DNA of 64,000 nucleotides, taken from positions 186,001-250,000 of the forward strand of contig CANMFQ010000005.1 in NCBI GenBank assembly GCA_947497145.1. Direction: 5' to 3'. Source of the DNA: an uncultured Flavobacteriaceae bacterium. GTDB taxonomy: Bacteria; Bacteroidota; Bacteroidia; Flavobacteriales; Flavobacteriaceae. The notes under the pieces were generated by a model. That model had not been told where the DNA came from. It made no database searches and saw only the letters and a list, made by a program, of their open reading frames with translations. The position numbers and the translations under genes are program-made. Shown piece by piece: positions 18,801-27,649 of the stretch. How positions within the stretch are numbered: the first letter of the stretch is position 1; each line of letters begins with the position of its first letter.

Positions 18801-19773
18801 CTGTTGCTCCTGCAATAGGGGCACCATTTTTTAACCATTGGTAGGTTGCTCCTGTTCCTACTGTAGCATCCAACACCACAGGAGAGCCAATACAACCAGG
18901 ATTTCCACTAGCAATAGTTCGGTCTTCACCTAAATTTCCTCCAACATCAAAACTACCTGCTTCCAAAAAAATTGCAGAATCTAAACTTCTATCTTCATAA
19001 TCAGCTATTACTAATTTAATATGATATTTTGTGTTGGGCTCCACCATAGATGAAGCCGTAAAAATTTTGGTCTGACCGTTATAATTTATGGGCGAATTAT
19101 TTCCATTTTCAGTAGAATTATACCTATCAAAATATTCTTCATTCCTTGCAGCACAAGCGCCCTGTATCGCTGGGTGAACATTAACAACCGCTATAGGCGT
19201 TGTTGTTCCTGGTATAAGGGCTATATTTTCATAATTATCTGTAGTACCAGCTTTTTTTAAGAGAAAGGCAAAAGCATCTGAAAACCTACAAGGATTATCC
19301 TCATAATATTCTTCAGAGGCCAACAAAAAATTAAAATTGATAAAGTTTGCACTAGGCGTAAAATCAAATTCAATATAAGTATGATTTACACTCAGACCAG
19401 GGTTCAAACCAATAGCATTTTCCAGGTCGCTATCTCCAGGCCAATTGGGAACACCATCACTTAAAAAATCATCATTTGGCCCTGCCGATCTGATTGCATT
19501 TCCTGTAGATAAAATAACACCTGCTTCCAATGGAAAACTCGAAGTTCCTCTTTCAAAATAAGCAATACCATTATTCCCGAAAGCAGTACCCGTTGAGGAG
19601 CTAATATTTTCTACCTGAGCACAAGGGCTATTGACAAGTATATCTTTAACCAATTGCGTTGTTGTATACGTCTGGTCATCTACTACAATTTGTGAAAAAG
19701 TAGTATGCGCAAATAGCAAAACCAGAAAAAACAAACCGTTTCTAACCTTCATTAACCTACTAGTGTTAAGCAT
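15847..19773 (-). CDS. Giant secreted surface protein with choice-of-anchor L domain and T9SS type B sorting domain
   Basis: 1308 residues. A signal peptide precedes SQIVVDDQ (the inner Met at 19752 gives the tidier start). Residues about 35-270 are a choice-of-anchor L domain (SPCAQVENISSSTGTAFG, LASEEYYEDNPC). An Ig-like segment follows at about 290-360, then about seven diverged units of roughly 90-100 residues, each with an acidic ExCDxxxDG-like start, a YY or YF core and an IYVRV-type strand followed by a Cys. The last 90 residues hold FFTPNGDGINDVWNV, FDRYGTLIYQ and a basic end, which is the T9SS type B domain (gliding-motility-associated C-terminal domain). The protein is likely a surface adhesin. 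It stands alone downstream of a large empty region. Confidence 0.93.
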   Translation of the reverse strand: MLNTSRLMKVRNGLFFLVLLFAHTTFSQIVVDDQTYTTTQLVKDILVNSPCAQVENISSSTGTAFGNNGIAYFERGTSSFPLEAGVILSTGNAIRSAGPNDDFLSDGVPNWPGDSDLENAIGLNPGLSVNHTYIEFDFTPSANFINFNFLLASEEYYEDNPCRFSDAFAFLLKKAGTTDNYENIALIPGTTTPIAVVNVHPAIQGACAARNEEYFDRYNSTENGNNSPINYNGQTKIFTASSMVEPNTKYHIKLVIADYEDRSLDSAIFLEAGSFDVGGNLGEDRTIASGNPGCIGSPVVLDATVGTGATYQWLKNGAPIAGATDAMYNVDYNTDGNGSYSVMVALAGSCAATLDPVEVEFVVPPVIDAPPLDVVICETDGNGVESFEFSANTNRAFGTQDRSKFSVSYHKTQNDANTNANPITFPYSNTLPNETIYLRIAETTQTCFETAAFTISVVKKPIANKPTDFVKCDDAMDGDDTNGSVSFDVTAKIPEVLGTQSASDFAVKFYLSQAAAQNAVAGTEITTHTNTTNPQTIFTRIESVASAQCFSISSFNLEVKPLPVIKPNIELIQCDDDLDGITFFNLLEANELISDNHENETFIYFTSQAAAQNNGTFIATPESYENPTPSSKVYARVIDNTTGCLRIAEIDLIVSATQIPANFKLTYEVCDDRLTDDEPVNNGVTTFNFSDASAQIINLLPPGANYAVSYYQNVSDALAEVNAIDATNYRNTSAPNLQDIYVRVENEDLNSCVSMGEHIQLRVKPVPITNTITAYELCSDTDKAIFDLSTKTAEVIGAQTEAIFVSYHTSLDNAKNDVAPITAPYENTTNPQTIYVRAQFDTDGDGVKDVDECYSTDMTFQLVVNPNPDLIVGTLRYCNDEVTTVYNLTESRNEITQANTVIELSYFESEADYTANNSISDPENYTIDVLEKTLIVLGTNQQTGCFSRTTLNLQTTIYADINKELDTIEECETDTDGIDVFNITVRENQLLNGIDPATISLSYYELEADAIAQNTNAIGNPTAFENTVATRQTIYIRVDQNASDCFQIVPLELSVNSVPPIDFDEQYVLCFDENEERMMPFPVIDSELDEDIYSFEWFLGDTAEAANLIADENGPMISAGATGMYWIRAINKRSGCDFFKSTLVIPSYVPQSVTAEVTSETFSDNNIIEVSVVGKGTYEYRLDDGNYQSSPIFEDVLFGERTITVQDIHGCGSKSTTVFVIDHPKFFTPNGDGINDVWNVVGVALLENPEIFIFDRYGTLIYQIQPNTSGWNGTKNGVVMPSSDYWFKILYTQDGIQKLYKSHFTLKR

Positions 19774-21073
19774 TCTTCACTTCGAATTTAACCCGTTTTA
19801 TGCCTTTAAAAGAAAACGGACTTTCAATGCTTTTAATTGTATTATTTGTTTCAAATAGAAAAAAAGGGAACCCCTGTTTTCTTATTATTATCACAAATAC
19901 AAGATAAAGCCGTTAGCTAATAACATTTAATTTCACCAAAACCCTACTTCAATCTATATTTTATACAAGGCATCTATATTGGTATAAATCCTGATTAAGC
20001 ATTAAAAAAGTCGTATATATAAATACGCTAACTTTCATAGTCTTAGCAATATCTTTCACTACCAAACTGTAGTAAAAACCATACAAATTTAATATACGTT
20101 TCGTTAATAAAGCTAAATATAAGTCGTAAACTCTATTACTATCCACTACAAATATATCTCTAATTTCATATACGGATAATTACCTAGCAAACAAGTCTTT
20201 CAAAAAAAGGTAATACCAATAGCGATTGCAAACAGAAGAAGATTGTTAAAACAGCAAAAAAATACAACGGTCACTATTGATCTTTACAGATTTGTTGTTG
20301 TACTCTTGATGCCCTTATAGAAAAATATTCGGTCAGCGTATTACTTATACATATAACCAAGGCGGTACTATAGTAAAATTAAAAAAGAACTTTATGCTAG
20401 GGGTCTCCTAAGTCTCATTTCGAAGACCTAATCCATGAAGCAAATTAAAAAAAACAGAAAATTTGTGGTTTTTAGTGTTCGTCTACAAATTGTGTAAACC
20501 AGCCTATATATCTCCCCTTTTTTAAATTACCTTAATCAACATTCACAATCCATAACTATTTTGAAGTAATTTTTTGAGCTATACATAAAGTTAAGAAGGC
20601 ACCTATTTGTCACAAAAAAACACCCTTAATTTAAAATTAGGATGCATTGTAAATTTAGCTCAAATAGCATGGCTATTTTTCAACAAATGGTCTCAAAACC
20701 ATAGCGAAACCGTAAGCTATAACATATACGAATAAGATTATTAGGTATTTTTCCATGTTGTTTATAAATAAGATATACAACGTTTTGCTGTTACATACGT
20801 AAAGATAACGTAAAAAGATTATTAATATTACAAATTTTCGATCAAAATATCGTTTATCGGTAAAAATTTAACGTTTAATAGCGTATTTGTAAGAAAAATA
20901 CTACTTTTTAAATTTACAAAAGGCTATAGACTACTATTTCAATTTTGAACGAAAAATAAGAAAAAGTATCATAATCAGATTCTTACATCATTATCTAGTC
21001 AAAAACAAAATAAGTATTGGGTGGGCTAAGTTAGTCGGTTACTAAACTACTAACTTTCAACGCGAGGCAAACT
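19774..21073. other. Gene-free 1.3-kb region
   Basis: Very AT-rich stretch between the giant T9SS protein gene and a small hypothetical gene, both on the minus strand. I see no ORF with protein-like composition, no tRNA and no long repeat. A small inverted repeat GGTCT...AGACC lies near 20402-20426. The part nearest 19774 must hold the promoter of the T9SS protein gene, but I cannot place it with confidence. Confidence 0.6.
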
Positions 21074-21319
21074 TTATGAATGTATCGTTAACTTAAACCA
21101 AATATTCATAAAACTTTCGCGCAAATGTAACAAGGTAAAACCACGCTTTAAATTTACTTCCTGAATTTTTTCAGCAGCTTTAATACCATTAACCTTCAAT
21201 GATTTTTTTATTCTCACACGGTTTTTAGAACCCGTAAAATAGCTGTACACAATTTTAGCAAGAAACATAACAATCAGGTATGCTATTATCAGATAAATAT
21301 ATGAAGTTGTTTTTGCCAT
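21074..21319 (-). CDS. Small hypothetical single-pass membrane protein
   Basis: 81 residues, not recognised. Residues about 7-29 form one hydrophobic helix (YLIIAYLIVMFLAKIVYSYF), followed by a strongly basic stretch (KNRVRIKKSLKVNGIK) that should stay in the cytoplasm. It is isolated, with 1.3 kb of empty DNA downstream and a divergent trpB upstream. Composition looks protein-like but there is no family motif, so it may be a chance ORF. Confidence 0.4.
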   Translation of the reverse strand: MAKTTSYIYLIIAYLIVMFLAKIVYSYFTGSKNRVRIKKSLKVNGIKAAEKIQEVNLKRGFTLLHLRESFMNIWFKLTIHS

Positions 21320-21469
21320 ATATCTACAACGTATTACGATGTCATTTTCTTGTGGTGATTAAAATGAAGTCTATGATTTTCGACAAATTACGTTGCCCTG
21401 CTATTTTTATTCGATAAACCGCACTATTCTTAACCTTTTATCGATACACGATTTTTAAACACCTTTTGC

Positions 21470-21477
21470 TATCTTTA
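21470..21477 (+). promoter_or_regulatory. Predicted -7 promoter element for trpB2
   Basis: TATCTTTA, one mismatch from TAnnTTTG, 23 bases before the start codon. Confidence 0.4.
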
Positions 21478-21500
21478 GGAACACATCAAAAACCACACTA

Positions 21501-22868
21501 ATGAAACAACGTAAATTTACACTTGAAGAGAAAGAAATTCCAGAAAACTGGTACAACATTGTGGCTGATATGCCAAATAAGCCACTTCCACCATTGCACC
21601 CTGGCACCTTAGAACCGATTGGTCCGGAGGCACTCGCACCATTATTTCCGATGGCATTAATTGAACAAGAGGTGAGTATGGAAAAATGGATCACCATACC
21701 CGACGAAGTTCGTTCCATTTATGCAATGTGGCGACCTACACCACTATACAGAGCTCACGGCTTAGAAAAAGCCTTAGATACCCCTGCAAAAATTTATTAT
21801 AAATATGAAGGAGTTAGTCCATCGGGTTCACACAAGCCTAATACTGCGGTGCCACAGGCGTATTACAACAAACAAGAAGGCGTAAAAAGAATAACAACCG
21901 AAACCGGAGCAGGACAATGGGGAAGCGCTTTGAGTTTTGCTTGCCAACATTTTGGCATTGCGTGTGACGTATATATGGTCAAGCTCTCATACCATCACAA
22001 ACCGTACAGAAAATCTATGATGAATGCGTGGGGAGCTAATGTATTTGCCTCTCCTACGAATTTAACCGAAGCTGGCCGCAAAATACTAGCTGAAAATCCT
22101 GACAGCCCGGGCTCTTTAGGTATAGCAATTTCAGAGGCTGTAGAGATGGCCGCGCAAAGAGAAGACACCAAATATGCTTTGGGTAGTGTTTTAAATCATG
22201 TAAAGCTACATCAAACCATCATTGGACAAGAAGCCATTAAGCAAATGGAAAAGGCTGGAGATATGCCTGATATTGTTGTTGCACCATTTGGTGGAGGATC
22301 CAATTTTGCAGGATTGGCCTTTCCATTTTTACGAATGAATTTTGAAGAAGGAAAAAACATTCGTTGTATTGCCAGTGAACCTACTTCGTGTCCAAAACTA
22401 ACCAGAGGTGTTTTTCGTTATGACTTTGGCGATACGGGAGGAATGACCCCATTACTACCCATGTACACCCTAGGTCATGATTTTGTACCTGCACCCATTC
22501 ACGCTGGTGGACTAAGATATCACGGCGCTGGTGTTATTGTTAGTCAATTATTAAAAGACAATCTTATTGAGGCGGTAGCGCATAATAACTTAGAGGTATT
22601 TGAAGCCGGGGTATTATTTGCTAAAACAGAAGGTATTATTCCTGCACCAGAAGCAACTCACGGCATCGCTACTGTTATTGCTGAAGCTAAAAAATGTAAA
22701 GAAGAAGGCGTTTCAAAAACAATTTTATTCAACCTATGCGGTCATGGCAATTTTGATATGAAAGCCTATGATGACTATTTTGCTGGAAAAATTGTAAAGC
22801 ACGAATTATCACAAGAAGATATTAATGCTTCTATTGCACGATTGCAAACACCAGAAATTCCATCATAA
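21501..22868 (+). CDS. trpB2: TrpB-like pyridoxal-phosphate enzyme (tryptophan synthase beta, TrpB2 class)
   Basis: 455 residues. The PLP-binding lysine lies in GSHKPNTA (K112), the phosphate loop is GGGSNFAG, and the N-terminal extension with WRPTPLYRA is typical of the TrpB2 class (longer than the about 400 residues of TrpB1). The enzyme condenses indole with serine, usually without a TrpA partner; none is adjacent. It is a lone gene with its own promoter and a shared terminator hairpin after it. In vivo it may salvage indole. Confidence 0.93.
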   Translation: MKQRKFTLEEKEIPENWYNIVADMPNKPLPPLHPGTLEPIGPEALAPLFPMALIEQEVSMEKWITIPDEVRSIYAMWRPTPLYRAHGLEKALDTPAKIYYKYEGVSPSGSHKPNTAVPQAYYNKQEGVKRITTETGAGQWGSALSFACQHFGIACDVYMVKLSYHHKPYRKSMMNAWGANVFASPTNLTEAGRKILAENPDSPGSLGIAISEAVEMAAQREDTKYALGSVLNHVKLHQTIIGQEAIKQMEKAGDMPDIVVAPFGGGSNFAGLAFPFLRMNFEEGKNIRCIASEPTSCPKLTRGVFRYDFGDTGGMTPLLPMYTLGHDFVPAPIHAGGLRYHGAGVIVSQLLKDNLIEAVAHNNLEVFEAGVLFAKTEGIIPAPEATHGIATVIAEAKKCKEEGVSKTILFNLCGHGNFDMKAYDDYFAGKIVKHELSQEDINASIARLQTPEIPS

Positions 22869-22903
22869 AGCTTACCGCATTTCTATGTAGTTGAATGCAA
22901 AAT

Positions 22904-22940
22904 AAAAAGAGGGCTTCATATACAATGCAGCCCTCCTTTT
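22904..22940. terminator. Bidirectional terminator between trpB2 and the convergent isomerase gene
   Basis: AAAAGAGGGCT and AGCCCTCCTTTT arms (stem GAGGGCT/AGCCCTC) with A-run before and T-run after, placed between convergent genes. Confidence 0.8.
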
Positions 22941-22963
22941 ATTTGTTATTAGTATCGTTTTTA

Positions 22964-23884
22964 TTACATAAAAGCATCTACTTCTTTGTAGGCATCAATT
23001 ACAGCTTGTTCGCCTTGTTTGCCATCTCTGGAATTTCCATGCTCCATGCCTAGCACCCCATTAAAGCCTTTTTCATGAATCCATTTAAAGACATTTTTAT
23101 AATTTATTTCACCAGTAGTAGGCTCTTTTCTCCCTGGGTTATCACCAATTTGTATGTAGGCAATTTCATCCCAAGTGAGCTCCATATTATGTATTAAATG
23201 TCCTTCTGTTTTTTGCATGTGGTAGATATCATACAATATTTTACACGAAGGGCTATTCACTCCTTTGCAAATTAAATAAGTTTGCTCTGAAGTTTGTAGG
23301 TGCAAATTTGGTGAGTCTGACAATGGCTCCAAAACCATCACTAGACCATGTGGTTCAAAAATTTCAGCGCCTCTACGTAAGGCTTCAATAACATTTGCAT
23401 TCTGAATACCAATAGGAAGGCTTCTTTCAAATCCTCCTGGTACTACGGTCATCCATTTTGCATTTACTCGCTTGGCTACTTCTACGGCTTTTTTGCATCC
23501 ATCTAAAAAAATATCAACATACTCTTTTTTTCCTGCTGCTAAGGTATTGGCCATATTACCACCTTTGTCAACCACAAAAACACCCATTGTCATGTTGTTT
23601 TTTGCAAGTGTTTCACCCATTTTTGTTTGAAGAGCTACATCGCGCTTCATCATACCATTATCCTCAAAAGCGGTAAAACCTTGCTCCGCCATAAAGTTAA
23701 TTTGATCTATTGGGTCATCACCCGCATGATGTTTAAACATGCCTAAATGTGGGGCATATTTCAAATTAAATTGATGTTTTGCCATAGCTTCTTCTGCAGG
23801 TGTTGCAGCATATGAAAGTCCACCAGCCATAGAAATTGCGCCACTGGTAAGCGCTGTTTTTTGAATGAAACTTCTTCTTTTCAT
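22964..23884 (-). CDS. Exported TIM-barrel isomerase (hydroxypyruvate isomerase-like)
   Basis: 306 residues. The N-terminus MKRRSFIQKTAL is a Tat-type signal (RRxFIQ) ending near SYAA. The remainder is an AP-endonuclease-2-type TIM barrel like hydroxypyruvate isomerase. Likely metal ligands are the acidic and polar residues in VLEPLSD, LYDIYHMQ, IQIGD and GMEHG. Export of such a barrel suggests it acts on a periplasmic sugar derivative rather than hydroxypyruvate. It lies downstream of the GMC/subunit-3 pair on the same strand, but a terminator separates them, so it probably has its own promoter. The substrate is inferred to be a keto-sugar. Confidence 0.88.
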   Translation of the reverse strand: MKRRSFIQKTALTSGAISMAGGLSYAATPAEEAMAKHQFNLKYAPHLGMFKHHAGDDPIDQINFMAEQGFTAFEDNGMMKRDVALQTKMGETLAKNNMTMGVFVVDKGGNMANTLAAGKKEYVDIFLDGCKKAVEVAKRVNAKWMTVVPGGFERSLPIGIQNANVIEALRRGAEIFEPHGLVMVLEPLSDSPNLHLQTSEQTYLICKGVNSPSCKILYDIYHMQKTEGHLIHNMELTWDEIAYIQIGDNPGRKEPTTGEINYKNVFKWIHEKGFNGVLGMEHGNSRDGKQGEQAVIDAYKEVDAFM

Positions 23885-23936
23885 GGTTAAATTGTTGGTT
23901 GCTATTTTTTTGGTATAAAACTGCTATCGAGTAACT

Positions 23937-23974
23937 AAAAAAAGCCTCTATTTTTTAAATAAATAGAGGCTTTT
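23937..23974 (-). terminator. Terminator of the GMC oxidoreductase operon
   Basis: AAAGCCTCTATTT (23941-23953) pairs with AAATAGAGGCTTT (23961-23973). On the minus strand the right side ends in a long T-run, just after the subunit-3 stop. Confidence 0.85.
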
Positions 23975-23979
23975 GTATC

Positions 23980-24627
23980 TTAAAGAGACCATGCTTTTCC
24001 GCCTGTGAGCGTATTTACATCCCCACAGCCTATATATTCACCTGGGATAGGATCATAGGCCAATACTTCTTCACCAATATACTCTGATGTTTTGTATGCC
24101 ATGATAGTCATTCCTCTTAAATGATCTGCAAAGGCATAAGCAGCTAAATCGTCATTTAAGGATGCTTGTTTTCCTTCAGCCATTGCTTCATGATAGGCAT
24201 TTATAGCCTTTTTATTATTAGCACGCTGTGCTTTACTAACTTTTAAAGCTGCCGCTAATGTTTTTTCAAGTGCTTCTGCACTAAGATTTGCGGCGTTCTC
24301 TTGACCTGCATCTTTTGCTGCCTTAGCCATAAACTTATCCATAGTAAGTTTAAGAAAGTCTTGCTGTTCTTTCATCATAACCTCATCAGCAAAACGATCA
24401 ATAAAAAGGTTTGATTGAACTTCAGAAGCTGATGGTGTATCAGTTTTTGGGAGAATAATATCCACGAGCTTTGTCAAAACACTTCCTTGTTCTTTAGTGA
24501 AAAAGTCAGGTGTCCATTCCATTGCAGGTTCGCCTTGACAGCTTTGCATAATGCTGATAAGCGTTGGTGCTGCAACGGTGTATCCCATGGCGAGCCCCAT
24601 ATTTCTGAGTGCTTTTCTTCTATCCAT
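23980..24627 (-). CDS. Gluconate 2-dehydrogenase subunit 3-family protein (small partner of GMC oxidoreductase)
   Basis: 215 residues. The N-terminus MDRRKALRNMGLAMG is a Tat-like signal with twin arginine. A Cys after the hydrophobic stretch (IMQSC) could be lipidated. The body matches gluconate 2-dehydrogenase subunit 3 proteins: LVDIILPKTDTPSA, NLFIDRFADEVM and the end YKTSEYIGEEVLAYDPIPGEY. These small subunits carry the flavoprotein across the membrane by Tat (the large subunit has no signal itself) and stabilise it. The gene begins at the very base where the GMC gene ends, so the two are translationally coupled. Confidence 0.92.
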   Translation of the reverse strand: MDRRKALRNMGLAMGYTVAAPTLISIMQSCQGEPAMEWTPDFFTKEQGSVLTKLVDIILPKTDTPSASEVQSNLFIDRFADEVMMKEQQDFLKLTMDKFMAKAAKDAGQENAANLSAEALEKTLAAALKVSKAQRANNKKAINAYHEAMAEGKQASLNDDLAAYAFADHLRGMTIMAYKTSEYIGEEVLAYDPIPGEYIGCGDVNTLTGGKAWSL

Positions 24628-26345
24628 TATATATTTCCTTTTTTAAGTTCTTTGGCGGCATGATTTGCAGCTCTTGCAGTAAATGCCATATATGTTAATG
24701 ATGGGTTAACACAACTTGCTGAGGTCATAAAAGAGCCATCAGTCACGTACACATTAGGCACATCATGAAGGGCGTTATGCCCATTGACTACTGATGTTCT
24801 TCTATTTCTTCCCATACGAGCAGTACCCATTTCATGAATACCCAACCCAAGAGCACCGGGTCTATCATAAGGCTCTACGTCTTTTAATCCTGCTTTTGTA
24901 AGCATCTCTACAGCAGACTCCTTCATGTCTTTACGCATGTTCCATTCGTTCTCACGAAATTCAGCATCAAAAGTTACTGTCGGTAATCCCCATTGATCTA
25001 ATTTATCATAATCTAAGGTAAATCGGTTGTCTTCATAAGGTAACACCTCACCAAAACCTCCCATACCAAATCGCCAGCCTCCTGGCTTTAAAACCGCTTC
25101 TTTCAAATCTTTACCATGTGAAAGCTCTGCAATGGTATCTTCCCAATTGCCTCTACTACCGCCTCCTTGATAACCAAAGCCACGCTTGTAATCTGTTCTA
25201 TTAGTGTCACCTCCTAAATTTCTAAAACGAGGTAAATAAATACCATTTGGCTTTCTTCCTTTAAAGTACTTATCTTCAAAACCATCAATTTTTCCTGAAG
25301 CGCCAACGCCTAGGTGATGATCCATAATGTTACGCCCAAGCTGATCAGAATCATTACCCATACCATTTGGAAAACGATCAGATTTTGATTGCATCAATAT
25401 AGAAGTAGAAGCTACTGCTGAAGCGCATAAGAATATCACTTTTGCTTTAAACTCAAAAGTTTCTTTGGTTACACGATCTATAACTTTAACACCAGTTGCT
25501 CTTCTTGTATCAGGGTCATACATTACCTCGTGTACAATAGAATCTGGTCGTAAGGTCATATTTCCTGTAGCTTCGGCCGCAGGTAATGTAGATGAAAGAC
25601 TACTAAAGTATGCACCAAAAGGACAGCCTCTTATACATCTATTTCTAAATTTACAACGCGATCTTCCATTACCATCAAACTGTTTATCACTATTTATGTG
25701 TGCCACGCGACCCGCAGTTACAACACGACCATCAAAATTTTCAGCTATTTTTTCGCGCACATGTTGCTCGGCACAGTTTAATTCCATCATAGGCTCAAAC
25801 TGCCCGTCAGGTAATTGAGGGAGACCTAATGTTTCTCCTGTAACACCGATATATGTTTCTACCTTATCATACCATGGTGCAATATCTTTATAACGAACAG
25901 GCCAATCAACCGCTATACCTTCCTTTAAATTTGCTTTAAAATCAATATCACTCCAACGATAACTATGACGCCCCCATTGTAATGACCGACCTCCTACGTG
26001 GTAACCACGCATCCAATCAAAACGTTTGATTTCATTATACGGGTGTTCTAAGTCATTTACAAACCACATGTGGCTAGCTGCCTTGGTGGTATACCCCGTT
26101 CTATTTTGCTTTTCTTGTTTAGCAATTATTTCTTTGGTTGCCTGACCTCCATTTGGAAAATCCCACGGATCCATATTCGCGGTTTTATAGTCATCACGGT
26201 GTGTCACCATACGACCACGTTCCAACACTAAAGTTTTTAAGCCATTTTCACATAACTCTTTGGCAGCCCAGCCACCACTTATTCCTGTGCCTACAACAAT
26301 CGCGTCATACGATTCTTGTTCTTCGTTGTAATAGAATTTACTCAT
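24627..26345 (-). CDS. GMC-family FAD oxidoreductase, glucoside 3-dehydrogenase-like large subunit
   Basis: 572 residues. The FAD-binding GTGISGGWAAKE (19-30) and LVLERG lie near the N-terminus. A Cys trio C231, C237, C241 (CKFRNRCIRGCPFG) sits where FAD-glucose and glucoside dehydrogenases hold a 3Fe-4S cluster. The catalytic pair is H504 (GIHEMGTARMG) and N547 (CVNPSL). There is no signal peptide, so export should depend on the coupled subunit 3. The family oxidises sugar hydroxyls; relatives with this pairing include glucoside 3-dehydrogenases that make 3-keto sugars. The sugar genes around it support this, but gluconate or another polyol is possible. No cytochrome c subunit is adjacent. 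Confidence 0.92.
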   Translation of the reverse strand: MSKFYYNEEQESYDAIVVGTGISGGWAAKELCENGLKTLVLERGRMVTHRDDYKTANMDPWDFPNGGQATKEIIAKQEKQNRTGYTTKAASHMWFVNDLEHPYNEIKRFDWMRGYHVGGRSLQWGRHSYRWSDIDFKANLKEGIAVDWPVRYKDIAPWYDKVETYIGVTGETLGLPQLPDGQFEPMMELNCAEQHVREKIAENFDGRVVTAGRVAHINSDKQFDGNGRSRCKFRNRCIRGCPFGAYFSSLSSTLPAAEATGNMTLRPDSIVHEVMYDPDTRRATGVKVIDRVTKETFEFKAKVIFLCASAVASTSILMQSKSDRFPNGMGNDSDQLGRNIMDHHLGVGASGKIDGFEDKYFKGRKPNGIYLPRFRNLGGDTNRTDYKRGFGYQGGGSRGNWEDTIAELSHGKDLKEAVLKPGGWRFGMGGFGEVLPYEDNRFTLDYDKLDQWGLPTVTFDAEFRENEWNMRKDMKESAVEMLTKAGLKDVEPYDRPGALGLGIHEMGTARMGRNRRTSVVNGHNALHDVPNVYVTDGSFMTSASCVNPSLTYMAFTARAANHAAKELKKGNI

Positions 26346-26574
26346 GTAACAAATTGTTTAGTCCCTAAATTTATTAAATTAAAAATTAATTTTCTACTTT
26401 TAAAAACTATTCTTAGTACGTTAAGCAAGTCTTTTGTGATATTTCTACGAATAGTGCAATAATTAAGTACAAAGTATCAATTTTACAAAAAAAATATAAC
26501 ATACTGACAACAAGTATTTAAAACGAACAAAGAATATCTTCAATACAATTAAAACCAACAAAAACGTAACATAA

Positions 26575-27567
26575 ATGAAAAGAAGAAATTTTATCCGAAA
26601 TAGTTCACAGGCAGGAGTTGCCTTATCGCTTTTGGGCGTATATGCGTGTAAAGACCAAAAAAAAGCGGCACCAGAGAAGACCGAAACTTCTGATATGATG
26701 GAAAAAACTGCCGAGCCTTTCTTTAAACTTTCGTTGGCGCAATGGTCAATACATAAAATGATAAATAATGATGGTGTTGACCCGTATACTTTTGCTGAAA
26801 AAGCAAAAAAATGGGGATTTACAGGATTAGAGTACGTTAGCCAATTATATAACCCAGAACTTTCTGATGCGAATTATTCAGAAGAAGCAATGGCAGCCTT
26901 TGTTGAAAAATCAAATGCTGAGGCAAAAAAACACGGCTTAGAAAATGTTTTAATTATGATTGACGGACAAGGAAATTTGGCCGTTAGCGATGAAGCAGAA
27001 AGAAACGAAACTGTTGAAAAGCATAAAAAATGGGTTGATGCCGCCGCCGCTATGGGATGTCATGCAATACGCGTAAATCTCTCTGGAAGCATGGTACCCG
27101 AAGAATGGAAAGCGAATTCTATTGATGGCCTTACCAAGCTGTGCACTTACGCAAAAACCAAAAATATAAATGTTCTTGTAGAAAATCACGGTGGACTTTC
27201 TTCCAACGGTGCTATGCACGCCGAAGTGATGAAAGCAGTAAAAATGGATAATTGTGGCACCCTACCCGATTTTGGAAACTTTTGCATCACAAGAAATGAA
27301 GATGGTAGCTGTAAAGAAGAGTACGATATGTACAAAGGAGTCAAAGAACTTCTTCCTTATGCAAAAGCAGTAAGCGCAAAATCTAATGATTTTGACGAAG
27401 CCGGCAATGAGGTTCGAATTGACTACAAAAAAATGATGCAAATGGTGAAAAATGCAGGATACACAGGTTACATTGGCGTTGAATACGAAGGAAACGTTCT
27501 CAGTGAAGAAGATGGCATCAAAGCCACTAAAGACCTGATGCTTAAAGTAGCTAAGGAAATCAGCTAA
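26575..27567 (+). CDS. Exported TIM-barrel sugar isomerase/epimerase-like lipoprotein
   Basis: 330 residues. MKRRNFIRNSSQ is a Tat-type signal, and the hydrophobic stretch ends in a lipobox GVYAC (Cys at about 25), so this is probably a Tat-exported lipoprotein. The barrel carries VLVENHGG, TLPDFGNF, AVSAKSNDFD and IGVEYEG, which are the positions of divalent-metal ligands in the xylose-isomerase-like family. It is divergent from the GMC gene across a 229-bp promoter region. A role in isomerising or cleaving an oxidised sugar outside the cytoplasm is inferred. It is only distantly similar to the exported isomerase at 22964-23884. Confidence 0.87.
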   Translation: MKRRNFIRNSSQAGVALSLLGVYACKDQKKAAPEKTETSDMMEKTAEPFFKLSLAQWSIHKMINNDGVDPYTFAEKAKKWGFTGLEYVSQLYNPELSDANYSEEAMAAFVEKSNAEAKKHGLENVLIMIDGQGNLAVSDEAERNETVEKHKKWVDAAAAMGCHAIRVNLSGSMVPEEWKANSIDGLTKLCTYAKTKNINVLVENHGGLSSNGAMHAEVMKAVKMDNCGTLPDFGNFCITRNEDGSCKEEYDMYKGVKELLPYAKAVSAKSNDFDEAGNEVRIDYKKMMQMVKNAGYTGYIGVEYEGNVLSEEDGIKATKDLMLKVAKEIS

Positions 27568-27575
27568 TACATAAA

Positions 27576-27632
27576 TAGTGCCTGGTTGGCAATGCCCAAA
27601 GCGCAAATTTGTTGCTTTCTGACCAGGCACTA
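27576..27632. repeat. Dispersed hairpin element, copy 2
   Basis: 57-bp element with a perfect 11-bp terminal inverted repeat (TAGTGCCTGGT at 27576-27586, ACCAGGCACTA at 27622-27632). Homologous to 11641-11699 with a compensated stem base pair. It lies 8 bases after a stop codon and may serve as the 3' end of the isomerase mRNA, though it lacks a T-run. Confidence 0.65.
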
Positions 27633-27649
27633 AATAAAATTAAAAAAAA

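Noticed and set aside
19961..20146. 61-codon minus-strand ORF in the 1.3-kb empty region
   Set aside because: No family resemblance, no promoter, and typical chance length for AT-rich DNA.
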